A stretch of DNA of 26,109 nt, from NCBI GenBank assembly GCA_002309835.1, contig DBYL01000033.1, positions 7,844 to 33,952 of the forward strand, given 5' to 3'. The stretch comes from Bacteroidales bacterium UBA1187. GTDB taxonomy: Bacteria; Bacteroidota; Bacteroidia; Bacteroidales; Paludibacteraceae. The position numbers and the translations under genes are program-made. Of this stretch, positions 8,339-16,266 are shown in pieces (position 1 is the stretch's first letter; every line of letters begins with the position of its first letter). The notes under the pieces were generated by a model that made no database searches, was not told the origin of the DNA, and saw only the letters and a program-made list of their open reading frames with translations.

Positions 8339-9058
8339 TTAATCTGCATTGCAAATTCGGCAAGGTTTGGGCGCTTTACCGAATTCAAAAACTATGCCAA
8401 TTGTAACCATTCCCGTCAAATCACAGTTCATCCAGTTCCATCCGTTCAACTGATGACGGTTATCGAGGTTCTCGCGGTTCTCTAAGTTGTCCGCAAAATA
8501 TACATTATGTTGCCAAGCGATGTTCAAACCCACTTGGTCGTGAAATTTCCATTTAAAACCGATACCGAAGGGGAAATACCCCATCACTTTGTTAAATCCT
8601 CCTCCGCCGGTGTATCCTTCCATCCCGTAGATGCCTGCGCCGAGACCTAAGAAGATATACGGCGTGTAGGGACGGATACGCTTGTCGAACTTATTGGCCG
8701 AACCGAAACGGAAGAAGTTAAACTCCGCCATTACATCTACGTTCACCATCAAGTTCTGCCACATGGCATCCTGACGCACAGGGCCTACGCCCGATACATA
8801 TTCGTACTCATGCCCCGTGATGCGTTGTCCCGCTACTTTCGCCTGTATCGCCCAGCGCTTGGTGAACTTATAGCGGAAATGCACACCGTAGGCCTCACGC
8901 GGGTTCATGAAGATGTGCGCTGCTGCATCACCTACATAGTATCCGCAGCCGGCCTGCACACCGAGTTCGCATAAGTACGGATTCGTCTCTGCGCGCGACG
9001 TGAGCCATCCTACGCAAAGCGCAAGCACCAATATTATATGTTTGAGTTTTTTCGTCAT
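8339..9058 (-). CDS. porG: PorG-like (DUF6089) outer-membrane beta-barrel protein
   Basis: 239-residue outer-membrane barrel with a signal peptide (cleavage near T-S-R-A-E, residue 24). It has alternating beta-strand patterns with Y/F-rich strands and a glycine-rich loop near residues 150-160, and ends in C-R-I-C-N-A-D. The position directly upstream of uppS and bamA is where Porphyromonas gingivalis carries PorG (PG0189), the barrel that links the T9SS PorK/PorN ring to the outer membrane. A T9SS cargo protein is encoded elsewhere in this window, which agrees. DUF6089 proteins are wider than PorG itself, so the T9SS role is an inference from synteny and family. Its start codon is the last of four ATGs in an 8-bp tandem repeat. 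Confidence 0.75.
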   Translation of the reverse strand: MTKKLKHIILVLALCVGWLTSRAETNPYLCELGVQAGCGYYVGDAAAHIFMNPREAYGVHFRYKFTKRWAIQAKVAGQRITGHEYEYVSGVGPVRQDAMWQNLMVNVDVMAEFNFFRFGSANKFDKRIRPYTPYIFLGLGAGIYGMEGYTGGGGFNKVMGYFPFGIGFKWKFHDQVGLNIAWQHNVYFADNLENRENLDNRHQLNGWNWMNCDLTGMVTIGIVFEFGKAPKPCRICNAD

Positions 9059-9084
9059 GTCGTCATGTCGTCATTACGTCATTA
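9053..9084. repeat. Four 8-bp tandem repeats at the radA/porG junction
   Basis: The plus strand reads CGTCATGT twice, then CGTCATTA twice. Read with the genes (minus strand), every unit carries an ATG followed by ACG. The first ATG overlaps the radA stop (TAATG). The first three ATGs each open a frame that stops after two or three codons, and the fourth is the porG-like start. The 8-bp period puts successive ATGs in different frames. Confidence 0.9.
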
Positions 9085-10437
9085 CGACTTTATCAACAAT
9101 CTAAACGCGTCCGTCACTTTCTTCACACCCACCACTTCTATCTGGAAGCGCTTGGTGTCTATCTTATGCTCCGCCGGAATAAGTATCCGTTTGAAGCCTA
9201 ATTTCTGCGCCTCGGCGATGCGTTGCTCAATACGGTTGACCGAACGGATCTCACCGGCCAGTCCCACTTCTCCGCACAGACACGTGCCGGCGTCCAAGGG
9301 GATATCCATATTACTGCTCAGCACTGCCGCTAACACAGCCAAGTCGATCGCCGGATCTTGTACTTTCAGTCCGCCTGCTATATTGAGGAACACATCTTTC
9401 TGCAGCAACTTAAATCCTACGCGTTTCTCCAGTACAGCCAGCAGCATGTTCAGTCGTCTGCCGTCAAACCCTGTGGATGAACGCTGCGGCGTACCGTAGG
9501 CAGCCGACGAGACAAGTGCTTGTACCTCGATCAGGAACGGTCTCACGCCTTCTACAGCAGCACCGATAGCGATGCCCGAGAGACCTTCGCGGGCGGTACT
9601 CAACAGCAACTCCGACGGGTTCGTCACTTCGCGCAGACCGTCCTGACGCATCTCGTAGATACCAATCTCCGAAGTCGAACCGAAACGGTTCTTTTGTGCC
9701 CGCAGGATGCGGTACATATATTGCTGGTCGCCTTCAAACTGCAGTACGGTATCCACAATGTGCTCCAGCACTTTCGGACCGGCTAACGAACCCTCTTTGT
9801 TAATATGCCCGATGATGATGAAGGGGATATTCCGTGTCTTGGCGAACTCCAATATTCTCGCAGCGCACTCGCGAACTTGCGTGATACTACCGATCGTCGC
9901 ATCAACGGCTTCCGTACCGATGGTCTGTATCGAGTCAATGACTACTATCTCGGGTTCCATCTCCTTCACCTGCTCCAAGATTCTTTCGAGGGAAGTCTCC
10001 GAAGAGATATAGAGGTTCTCCGCATCGCCTTTGAGTCGTTCGGCACGTAACTTCAACTGCCTTACACTCTCTTCTCCCGAGGCGTAGAAAGTCTTGCGTT
10101 CGCCTTGCTGCATCAGCACTTGCAGTGCTAATGTGGACTTACCGATGCCCGGTTCGCCTCCTAAGAGCACCAGACTACCCGGCACAAGTCCACCTCCTAA
10201 CACGCGGTTGAACTCCCCATTATGCATGTCAATGCGCATCTCCTCTGTCGCCTGCACGTCTTGCAGCCGCTGAGGTGTAGAGGTCCCTTTCGCCTTTAAC
10301 CTTTCACCTCTCACTGAGGAAGTCATGACTTCCTCCTCGTACGTTCCCCATTCGCCGCAAACCGGGCAACGACCTAACATCTGCGGGGCTTTGGCGCCGC
10401 AGGACGAACATACATATTGAATAGAAGTCTTTGCCAT
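9082..10437 (-). CDS. radA: DNA repair protein RadA
   Basis: Branch-migration ATPase of the RadA/Sms family, acting on recombination intermediates and in repair. The 451-residue product has an N-terminal four-cysteine zinc finger (C10, C13, C24, C27), a RecA-like ATPase domain with Walker A G-G-E-P-G-I-G-K-S-T (93-102) and the family motif K-N-R-F-G-S-T, and a C-terminal Lon-protease-like domain with D-P-A-I-D-L-A-V. I chose the ATG at 10437; a TTG 12 bp upstream also opens this frame but overlaps a short repeat at the end of rnz. The linker at residues 42-51 is encoded by a 7-bp tandem repeat and is unlike the family. The gene lies 8 bp after rnz. Confidence 0.96.
   Translation of the reverse strand: MAKTSIQYVCSSCGAKAPQMLGRCPVCGEWGTYEEEVMTSSVRGERLKAKGTSTPQRLQDVQATEEMRIDMHNGEFNRVLGGGLVPGSLVLLGGEPGIGKSTLALQVLMQQGERKTFYASGEESVRQLKLRAERLKGDAENLYISSETSLERILEQVKEMEPEIVVIDSIQTIGTEAVDATIGSITQVRECAARILEFAKTRNIPFIIIGHINKEGSLAGPKVLEHIVDTVLQFEGDQQYMYRILRAQKNRFGSTSEIGIYEMRQDGLREVTNPSELLLSTAREGLSGIAIGAAVEGVRPFLIEVQALVSSAAYGTPQRSSTGFDGRRLNMLLAVLEKRVGFKLLQKDVFLNIAGGLKVQDPAIDLAVLAAVLSSNMDIPLDAGTCLCGEVGLAGEIRSVNRIEQRIAEAQKLGFKRILIPAEHKIDTKRFQIEVVGVKKVTDAFRLLIKS
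10285..10314. repeat. 7-bp tandem repeat inside the radA coding region
   Basis: The plus strand shows four imperfect heptamers, CCTTTCG, CCTTTAA, CCTTTCA and CCTCTCA. They encode V-R-G-E-R-L-K-A-K-G in the loop between the zinc finger and the ATPase domain. The frame is kept. Confidence 0.75.
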
Positions 10438-10441
10438 CAGC

Positions 10442-10462
10442 AATCTCAAATCTCAAATGTCA
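10442..10462. repeat. Three heptamers at the rnz/radA junction
   Basis: The plus strand reads ATCTCAA, ATCTCAA, ATGTCAA. This short array covers the end of rnz, including its stop codon, and lies just upstream of the radA start. A radA start at TTG (10449) would fall inside it. Confidence 0.55.
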
Positions 10463-11255
10463 AGTTCTCTTCCGCAAGGAAAGTGTTCTCGAAGACAGGC
10501 TTTGCCTCATCGAGGAATAAACTATGGTCTTCTACGCGTGCAGAGTAGTGCCCGATGATCAGTTTGCCGGCTTTGGCCAGCGAAGCGATCTTTGCTGCGT
10601 CGGCCGCCGTGGAGTGTTTCACTTCCTTGCTTCGCTCCGCCATCGACTCGAGGAACGTGGACTCGTGATAGAGCGTGTCCACACCTTCGATGATCGGCAC
10701 GATCTTCTCGCTGTACATCGTGTCGGCGCAGTAAGCGAAACGCTTGCGCGTGACGTGCTCAAAACTGCCGTCCTCTTTCTTCAGGCTGTGCGTCTCCTTG
10801 AACAAGAAGCCACAAGTCGGCACACCGTGCTTGAGCGGAATCGTCTCCACACTCACCGTGCGGTCCTCGAAGATCACCTCGTGCTTGCGTGGGTTGATGG
10901 GGTGGAAGATGATGTCATAGAGTCGGTCGTTAGCGTGGTAATCTAACAGCGGTTGCAGCAGTTTCTGCAGGTCCGGTTGAGCATAAATATGCATCGGCTG
11001 GGTACGCTTGAGCATCCCGAGCGTCGTCAGCAGACCGATCAGACCGAAACAGTGGTCACCATGAAGATGGGAGATGAAGATATTATACAGACGTCCGGTG
11101 TGCAAACCTAACTTCTGCATCGTCAGCAGCGTACCTTCCCCGCAGTCCACGAGGAAAGCCTTATCGCTCAACTCCACCCACTGCGCCGAAGGCGAGGTGG
11201 TCTTTGTCGGCTTAGCGCTGCCGCATCCTAATATCGTCAATTTCCCGTTATTCAT
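10446..11255 (-). CDS. rnz: Ribonuclease Z
   Basis: Metallo-beta-lactamase-fold endonuclease that removes the 3' trailer from tRNA precursors. The zinc motif H-L-H-G-D-H is at about residues 63-68, preceded by V-D-C-G-E-G-T. The family opening L-G-C-G-S-A near residues 9-14 and later ligands (a histidine in P-L-K-H-G-V, Y-C-A-D-T and a final I-G-H-Y-S-A-R) are present. The length of 269 is slightly under the roughly 300 usual for the family; the exosite arm region looks compact. The start ATG lies in an 8-bp repeat that also contains the stop of the gene before it. radA follows after 8 bp. Confidence 0.93.
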   Translation of the reverse strand: MNNGKLTILGCGSAKPTKTTSPSAQWVELSDKAFLVDCGEGTLLTMQKLGLHTGRLYNIFISHLHGDHCFGLIGLLTTLGMLKRTQPMHIYAQPDLQKLLQPLLDYHANDRLYDIIFHPINPRKHEVIFEDRTVSVETIPLKHGVPTCGFLFKETHSLKKEDGSFEHVTRKRFAYCADTMYSEKIVPIIEGVDTLYHESTFLESMAERSKEVKHSTAADAAKIASLAKAGKLIIGHYSARVEDHSLFLDEAKPVFENTFLAEENLTFEI

Positions 11256-11278
11256 TCACTCTTTCACTCCTTCACTCC
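11252..11278. repeat. 8-bp tandem repeat spanning the DUF4954 stop and rnz start
   Basis: The plus strand reads TCATTCAC, TCTTTCAC, TCCTTCAC, TCC. On the gene strand each unit reads GAGTGAnn, which offers GTG starts and TGA stops. The DUF4954 stop (TGA, 11264-11266) and the rnz start (11253-11255) are both within the array. Confidence 0.8.
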
Positions 11279-13249
11279 GGCGAGTTTCTCAAGAACTCGC
11301 GCCCCTAACTCGCTCTTCTTCTCGATGTGCTCGAGTACCGCCTTTACGAAACTGTTCGACTCAAAGCTACCACGTACTTCTTCGAAGTCCGCCTGCGCCT
11401 GGTCGCGGTCGCCATCCACACCGAAGCCGGTCTGGCTGTTCATATCAAACTCCTTACGGGCATCGTTATAGACCATCTTGTCGAGTCCAACCACGGCCTC
11501 TTTCCACTCCTCGACGGTTTTGCGGATCTGCTCGAGCGTCACGTGCGCCGCGTCGCATCCCCAGACTTGCTCGAGGTGCTCCAGCGCCCAGGTCCACTCG
11601 TACGAGTAATAATGCGCGTGCATCTCGACGAGTCGCTCTTGGATTTTCTCCAGACTCATTTTACCAGCCTCGATATCGTCCAGCAGACGCGTCACTTCCG
11701 AACGTGGCGCAATGAGTCCTGCGAGGTCTACCCAGTCGCCTGCACCAATCGCGCTATCCGGACGCAGAGCCTTACGCAACTCATCCATCGTGCGCCATTC
11801 TTTCTGCTCCAGACGGCTGATGAGACTGTTGCCTAAGAATTTCTGGATCCCTATCGTGTATAACTCAAGACCGTGCTTCAACGACGTGTTGCGGATCTTG
11901 CAGTTCTTATAACCGAATACCTCCGTGTTCTCGCCACTCAGCGCTACTAACTCATTGAGCACCTCACGCCCTCGCCACATTTTCTGCACGGTGTACGGAC
12001 TCAAGAGGTTGAAGTTGATCTGGTCAAGCTTATGCGGATCCTTACGGTTGTCACGTTTCGGCCATTTCTGTGCGTCACGGATAGTACCTACGGTACGCAG
12101 GTTAGCACCCGGCACAAGGTAACTCTCCGAGTTATTCTCGATCAGATACGAGAACGGCAGTTCAGACGTGTCCGCATGGTGTGTGTGACGTCCCATGACG
12201 AGACTGAACGCACCGATCTTACTCGGCCACAGCAGATAACTGTCACTGGTCGTCTTCGCGCCACGCTCGGCTACACCCTGATGGATAGGACCGAGTTTGT
12301 ACATGTGGTTACTCTGGTTGCTACCCGAACCTGCATTGAGGAACGAGAACATACCGGCAATTAACAAGGTGCTCTTATGGTGCGTCACGGTGTACGGACC
12401 TGCGAAGATAGCACAGGCCTCACCGTGCATTCCCTGACAGTTACTGAAGAACAGACTCTCGCCTGCCGAGTAGTGCTTGTCGAAGATACAACCCTGACCG
12501 ACAAAACACTTGTCCACCAGCGTCGAATCACCGATCTCTACACCCGAAGCGAGGATGAAATCCACACATTTGACACCGCTGCCCAGATGAACCGGCGCCG
12601 TCTCGTTGGAGTTGATCGTACCGTTCTTCAAGCGGCTCACGCCACTCAACTCAGCATAGCTGTCGATCTTCACGTTCTTGATACTTCCGCAGTTGACGAT
12701 GCGTACGTGGTCACCGATCACTCCGTGATCCGAAGCCTGTGCCTCGGCGTACGCATCTATCTGGTGCTCCAACTCCGCAATCATCTTCGGACGATGGCGG
12801 TACAGCGTCAGGATATACGCCAGACTGGCACTCAACTCATTGAAGATAGGTATCTCACGACCGCCGCCTTCGTTCATCACCGGCACACGTACACCGTTAC
12901 CGAAAGTCGTCTTGCCGTCCACGAGGATGGCATTCACATTCTCGATACACGTACCTGCACCGATGGTGTAGTTGGCGATGTAGTTGTGGATGTTATACAG
13001 ATGCGCATCGTCGCCTACCTCGCAGTTGTGCAAAGTGGCGTTGTAGATTCCCGAGTGCACTTTCAGTCCACCCGGAAGCTCTATCTCACGCGTGAAGACG
13101 CCGATCTTGTTATGGCCCGAGAAATTGGTATGACGCACGAAGCGTGCATCGAAATGCTCCGCTACCTCTACCTCAGCCCAGTCGTACGCCTTACAACCCT
13201 GCGCCTCTAATTGTGCAATCTCTTCTGACGTTAATTTTCTGTAACTCAT
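11264..13249 (-). CDS. DUF4954 family protein with left-handed beta-helix repeats
   Basis: 661-residue cytoplasmic-looking protein with no signal peptide. The middle part (about residues 60-350) has the irregular I-G/V-G hexapeptide pattern of left-handed beta-helix acyltransferase-like proteins, for example E-V-G-D-D-A-H-L, I-G-D-H-V-R-I and V-E-I-G-D-S-T-L. A conserved-looking block H-H-K-S-T-L-L-I-A-G-M-F-S-F-L-N-A-G-S-G-S follows near 290-310, and the C-terminal third is helical. I recognise it as the DUF4954 family found in Bacteroidota and spirochaetes. The fold suggests sugar-nucleotide or acyl transfer, but the reaction is unknown. It sits directly after dnaN and before rnz in the long operon. 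Confidence 0.88.
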   Translation of the reverse strand: MSYRKLTSEEIAQLEAQGCKAYDWAEVEVAEHFDARFVRHTNFSGHNKIGVFTREIELPGGLKVHSGIYNATLHNCEVGDDAHLYNIHNYIANYTIGAGTCIENVNAILVDGKTTFGNGVRVPVMNEGGGREIPIFNELSASLAYILTLYRHRPKMIAELEHQIDAYAEAQASDHGVIGDHVRIVNCGSIKNVKIDSYAELSGVSRLKNGTINSNETAPVHLGSGVKCVDFILASGVEIGDSTLVDKCFVGQGCIFDKHYSAGESLFFSNCQGMHGEACAIFAGPYTVTHHKSTLLIAGMFSFLNAGSGSNQSNHMYKLGPIHQGVAERGAKTTSDSYLLWPSKIGAFSLVMGRHTHHADTSELPFSYLIENNSESYLVPGANLRTVGTIRDAQKWPKRDNRKDPHKLDQINFNLLSPYTVQKMWRGREVLNELVALSGENTEVFGYKNCKIRNTSLKHGLELYTIGIQKFLGNSLISRLEQKEWRTMDELRKALRPDSAIGAGDWVDLAGLIAPRSEVTRLLDDIEAGKMSLEKIQERLVEMHAHYYSYEWTWALEHLEQVWGCDAAHVTLEQIRKTVEEWKEAVVGLDKMVYNDARKEFDMNSQTGFGVDGDRDQAQADFEEVRGSFESNSFVKAVLEHIEKKSELGARVLEKLAGVKE

Positions 13250-13254
13250 ACTGA

Positions 13255-13291
13255 AATTCCCTTCCCTTTAGGGAGGGGTTAGGGGTAGGCT
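13255..13291 (+). repeat. Dispersed palindromic repeat, intergenic copy
   Basis: This 37-bp copy lies between dnaN and the DUF4954 gene. It begins AATTCCCTTCCCTTTAGGG and ends TTAGGGGTAGGCT. The first half forms a hairpin (CCCTTCCC with GGGAGGGG). It closely matches the copy in the TPR regulator at 24339-24376 (on the opposite strand) and partly matches the one in murI at 17196-17230. Confidence 0.85.
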
Positions 13292-13295
13292 CTTC

Positions 13296-14420
13296 TTAAT
13301 CGTTCAGCAACATCGGCATTAACAACATCAGTACATCTTCGTTAGCCTCGTTCTCAACCGGCAAGATCAGACCTGCACGAGCAGGATCAGCCAGCTTGAG
13401 TTGTACCTCTGCGCTCTCAATCGAACTCAGCAGGTCAATCAGGAACGGAGCCTTGAAGCCGATAGCCATCGGTGTACCGTTGTAACTGCAAGCGATCGTC
13501 TCTTCTGCGCTCGTCGAGAAGTCGATATCCTGAGCAGAAATCTTAATGCTGTTCTCGCTCAGCGCCAGACGGAGCTGTGCAGTACCGTTGTTTGCAAACA
13601 CAGCTACGCGCTTGCAGGCGTTGATGATCGTCTGACGATCTACCGTCACGATATTGTTGTTACCCTGCGGGATAACGGCATTGTAGTTCGGGAAACGGCC
13701 CTCGATCTGACGGCAAACGATGATCGTGCTGCCGAACTCAAAACGAGCATTCTTGGCGCCGAAGGTCACCTTCACGTCGCTCTCCTCTTTTGCCAACAGG
13801 TTCTTCAGCAGACTTGCCGGTTTCTTCGGCAGGATGAAGCTGGCTACAACGCCTGCCTGTACGCCTGTGTTTGCATAACGAACCAGACGGTGCGCGTCGG
13901 TAGCTACCATCGTCACCTTGTCCGCTGCGATGTCGAAGAAAATACCGTTCATCACAGGACGAAGATCATCGTCAGCAGTGCAGAAGATGGTCTTCTCGAT
14001 AGCGCTCTGCAGTACGTTTGCCGGCAAAGCCAACGTCTGTGCACCAGCCTCAGCACCCGGCATCTCCGGATACTCATTGCCGTTCACGCCAACGAAAGAG
14101 TAGGTGCCGTTCTGGCTAACCATGTTTACGGCGAAGTTGTTCTCGTCGATGGTGAATGCCAGCGGCTGCTCACTGAACTCCTTGAGCGTCTCTAACAACA
14201 ACTTAGCAGCCGAAGCTACCTTACCGCTACCTTCTGCACCTTCTACCTCCACACTCGTGCGGATCGTCGTCTCGCCGTCCGAAGCGGTCAGATGTAACTC
14301 GTTACCACTCAGGTCGAACAACACGTCGTCCAGAATAGGCAACGCATTCTTACTGTTAATCACGCGGCTTACAGCCTGTAACTGAGAAAAGAGTTTAGAA
14401 CTCGAAACATTAAATTTCAT
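13296..14420 (-). CDS. dnaN: DNA polymerase III beta subunit (sliding clamp)
   Basis: Ring-shaped clamp that tethers DNA polymerase to the template. The 374-residue length is standard. Three clamp domains follow one another; recognisable pieces are M-K-F-N-V-S-S (start), R-V-I-N-S-K-N-A-L-P-I-L (22-33), A-T-D-A-H-R-L-V in domain 2 and a C-terminus ending L-L-M-P-M-L-L-N-D, which replaces the common M-P-M-R-L. I chose the ATG at 14420, since the extension to 14504 begins with GTG and codes for an unconserved basic tail. A consensus promoter lies 95 bp upstream. dnaN probably heads the long operon towards murF. Confidence 0.97.
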   Translation of the reverse strand: MKFNVSSSKLFSQLQAVSRVINSKNALPILDDVLFDLSGNELHLTASDGETTIRTSVEVEGAEGSGKVASAAKLLLETLKEFSEQPLAFTIDENNFAVNMVSQNGTYSFVGVNGNEYPEMPGAEAGAQTLALPANVLQSAIEKTIFCTADDDLRPVMNGIFFDIAADKVTMVATDAHRLVRYANTGVQAGVVASFILPKKPASLLKNLLAKEESDVKVTFGAKNARFEFGSTIIVCRQIEGRFPNYNAVIPQGNNNIVTVDRQTIINACKRVAVFANNGTAQLRLALSENSIKISAQDIDFSTSAEETIACSYNGTPMAIGFKAPFLIDLLSSIESAEVQLKLADPARAGLILPVENEANEDVLMLLMPMLLND

Positions 14421-14514
14421 ATACGTATATTTTTTAGTTATTTGTGTTCGTTTTGGCCTGCTTTTCGTACGTGCATAGCGCGCTTGCATATACGCGCACC
14501 GCACATTCAGCCTG

Positions 14515-14546
14515 CAAAAGTACTACTTTTTTTTCATATACGCAAA
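14515..14546 (-). promoter_or_regulatory. dnaN promoter, Bacteroidota type
   Basis: On the minus strand a TTTG (14543-14546), a 20-bp spacer and TACTTTTG (14515-14522) match the consensus. The predicted leader is about 88 nt. The spacer sequence (a run of A then GTAGTA) is nearly the same as in the rpsO promoter. Confidence 0.85.
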
Positions 14547-14564
14547 TATTTTCTCTTTTTTTAT

Positions 14565-14591
14565 AAAAAAAGCGGCCCTTTTGGGGTCGCT
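14565..14591 (-). terminator. Terminator after the AsmA-like gene
   Basis: Downstream of the stop at 14613, a GC-rich stem (14571-14578 with 14584-14591, one mismatch on the transcribed strand) is followed by seven T. It separates the AsmA-like unit from the dnaN promoter. Confidence 0.8.
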
Positions 14592-14612
14592 AAGTTCATT
14601 TTTAATGTTTCT

Positions 14613-16253
14613 TTACTTTTTCTTCCCGCGTACCTGTTTATGTGCGTACAGGCCGGGAAGCATGGTCTTTTTGATGCCATCGATGACCGGACCGAAGATG
14701 TACAGCGGATAGGGTTTCCACTCGTCGCGTTTCCACTCCGCTTCGTATCTGCGTGGCGCAGGATCGACTGACGTAGGATTGCTGTGCGGCACAAGCGAGT
14801 TCGCCAATTCCGTGAACATATCTGCATGTTTGGTGATGATCTCGTACGGCACTTTGTCTTCCTTATGCACCTTCACTTTCAGTCCGTGGTACTCCATGCA
14901 GAAATCACCCTTGGCGATATTGCGGTCGCCTTTGTAATGGGTGTTCAGGTGATCTATATGGCACTCACTGGTAATACCGATCAGCGGGCGGATGAACCCG
15001 TTCACCTCCTCCGTTTCCACCTGCCAAGCATCGAGTTTCACTTCAAATGTAGAAGCTTTATCGAGATGCATCGCGTAACTCGCTTCTACTTTTCCCGCCT
15101 TGCCGAACGGCGCTCTGACACGGTTATACCACGTAGCTCCCGGACGGTTGGTGACGTTCGATAGCAATGCATGAATATTACGCACGTGGAGCTTACCGCA
15201 GTTGATGTCAGTCGTCGCCATCTCGATGTCCACCTTGCGCGCCAGCGCATCTACGTGCTTCACGGAGAAGGTAACGGGCACTTGACGAAGATAGTCTTGC
15301 GGCGTAGCGAAAGGTGTCTTCGGCTTGTAGCGCTCGTCTCGACATACATGCATCCGCTTGACATCCACGTGCAGTGAATCGAGGTTTGTATCTTTGGCTA
15401 AAGCCTTGCGGATAGGGTTCAGCGGTGAGGTGGAAAGGGAGTTGAGTTCCAGGTCTATCCACGTCGTCGGCTCTTTCGCTTTGTCCGCTAGCTGCTTGGG
15501 GGATAGCAAGTTACGCAGCCGCGTGTAACCCAACTTGACTGCCCCTTGATTGCGGGTCTGCATGTCGTGCGTCTCGATGGCGAGTTGACCGTCAGGAGTC
15601 CGCACTTTCAGCGTACTGAGGTATACCTCATAGACGGAGTCGTTATAGAAGAATGTCGAGTCCTCCGTGCGGTACGCCAGGTCGTCTGTCTCGAGATCCA
15701 GACTGTCCACCGTCACACAGAGCGGCGAGTGCGTGCTCTGGAGACGCGCACAGAAATCATCGAGGTCAAACGAACCCACGGAGACGGATTGTAACCACTG
15801 GTGCGCTTTCTCCAGCGTGGTGTCTTTGGGTAAGTTCGGCAGCAGACTCTCGGGGTGCTCTTCGTCCAGATATACCAGCAGACGCGGGTTATCAATGGAG
15901 ATATTGAGGATCACCAACCGATGCTCGCGGAACAACTCCCAGTAACGGATATTCCAAACGCGCAGAGCAGATACTTTCAGCGCCAGTCCCGGCTCGTGCG
16001 GGCCACTGATGGTGTCTTCCACAGACAAGTTGTGGGTGGAGAACGAGATATCCTTCACGACGGCTGAACCGCTGATGAGATTCAGGTATATCTTCCCCAC
16101 GGACGCTTGCGTGTCCGGGATTTTCTTCAGTGCTTCTGCCACCTCGCGATGGACGATATACGATACAATCATATCGGCGCACATGAAGGCCGTGATCAGC
16201 AATGCAACCACTCCTCCGCACACCCATAGGGCAATTTTAGTTCCTTTTTTCAT
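14613..16253 (-). CDS. AsmA-like (DUF748-type) membrane-anchored envelope protein
   Basis: 546 residues with one N-terminal membrane anchor (about residues 7-29) and a long periplasmic, beta-rich part. The first part reads like AsmA/DUF748 proteins: an I-Y-L-N-L-I-S-G-S-A-V-V-K-D-I-S-F stretch near 54-70 followed by repeated short strands. Proteins of this type are bridge-like lipid carriers between the two membranes or modulators of outer-membrane assembly; the role here is inferred from the fold only. The C-terminus is basic (K-Q-V-R-G-K-K-K). It starts 13 bp after the methyltransferase-like gene and is followed by a terminator, so the two form a unit. Confidence 0.75.
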   Translation of the reverse strand: MKKGTKIALWVCGGVVALLITAFMCADMIVSYIVHREVAEALKKIPDTQASVGKIYLNLISGSAVVKDISFSTHNLSVEDTISGPHEPGLALKVSALRVWNIRYWELFREHRLVILNISIDNPRLLVYLDEEHPESLLPNLPKDTTLEKAHQWLQSVSVGSFDLDDFCARLQSTHSPLCVTVDSLDLETDDLAYRTEDSTFFYNDSVYEVYLSTLKVRTPDGQLAIETHDMQTRNQGAVKLGYTRLRNLLSPKQLADKAKEPTTWIDLELNSLSTSPLNPIRKALAKDTNLDSLHVDVKRMHVCRDERYKPKTPFATPQDYLRQVPVTFSVKHVDALARKVDIEMATTDINCGKLHVRNIHALLSNVTNRPGATWYNRVRAPFGKAGKVEASYAMHLDKASTFEVKLDAWQVETEEVNGFIRPLIGITSECHIDHLNTHYKGDRNIAKGDFCMEYHGLKVKVHKEDKVPYEIITKHADMFTELANSLVPHSNPTSVDPAPRRYEAEWKRDEWKPYPLYIFGPVIDGIKKTMLPGLYAHKQVRGKKK

Positions 16254-16266
16254 GGTCTTACGGGTA

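Noticed and set aside
12377..13210. Long plus-strand open frame (277 codons) opposite the DUF4954 gene
   Set aside because: It is antisense to a clearly conserved protein, and its translation is rich in R, H and T without domain pattern, as expected for a mirror frame.
13401..14195. Long plus-strand open frame (264 codons) opposite dnaN
   Set aside because: The sliding clamp is certain on the other strand, and the mirror translation shows no family features.
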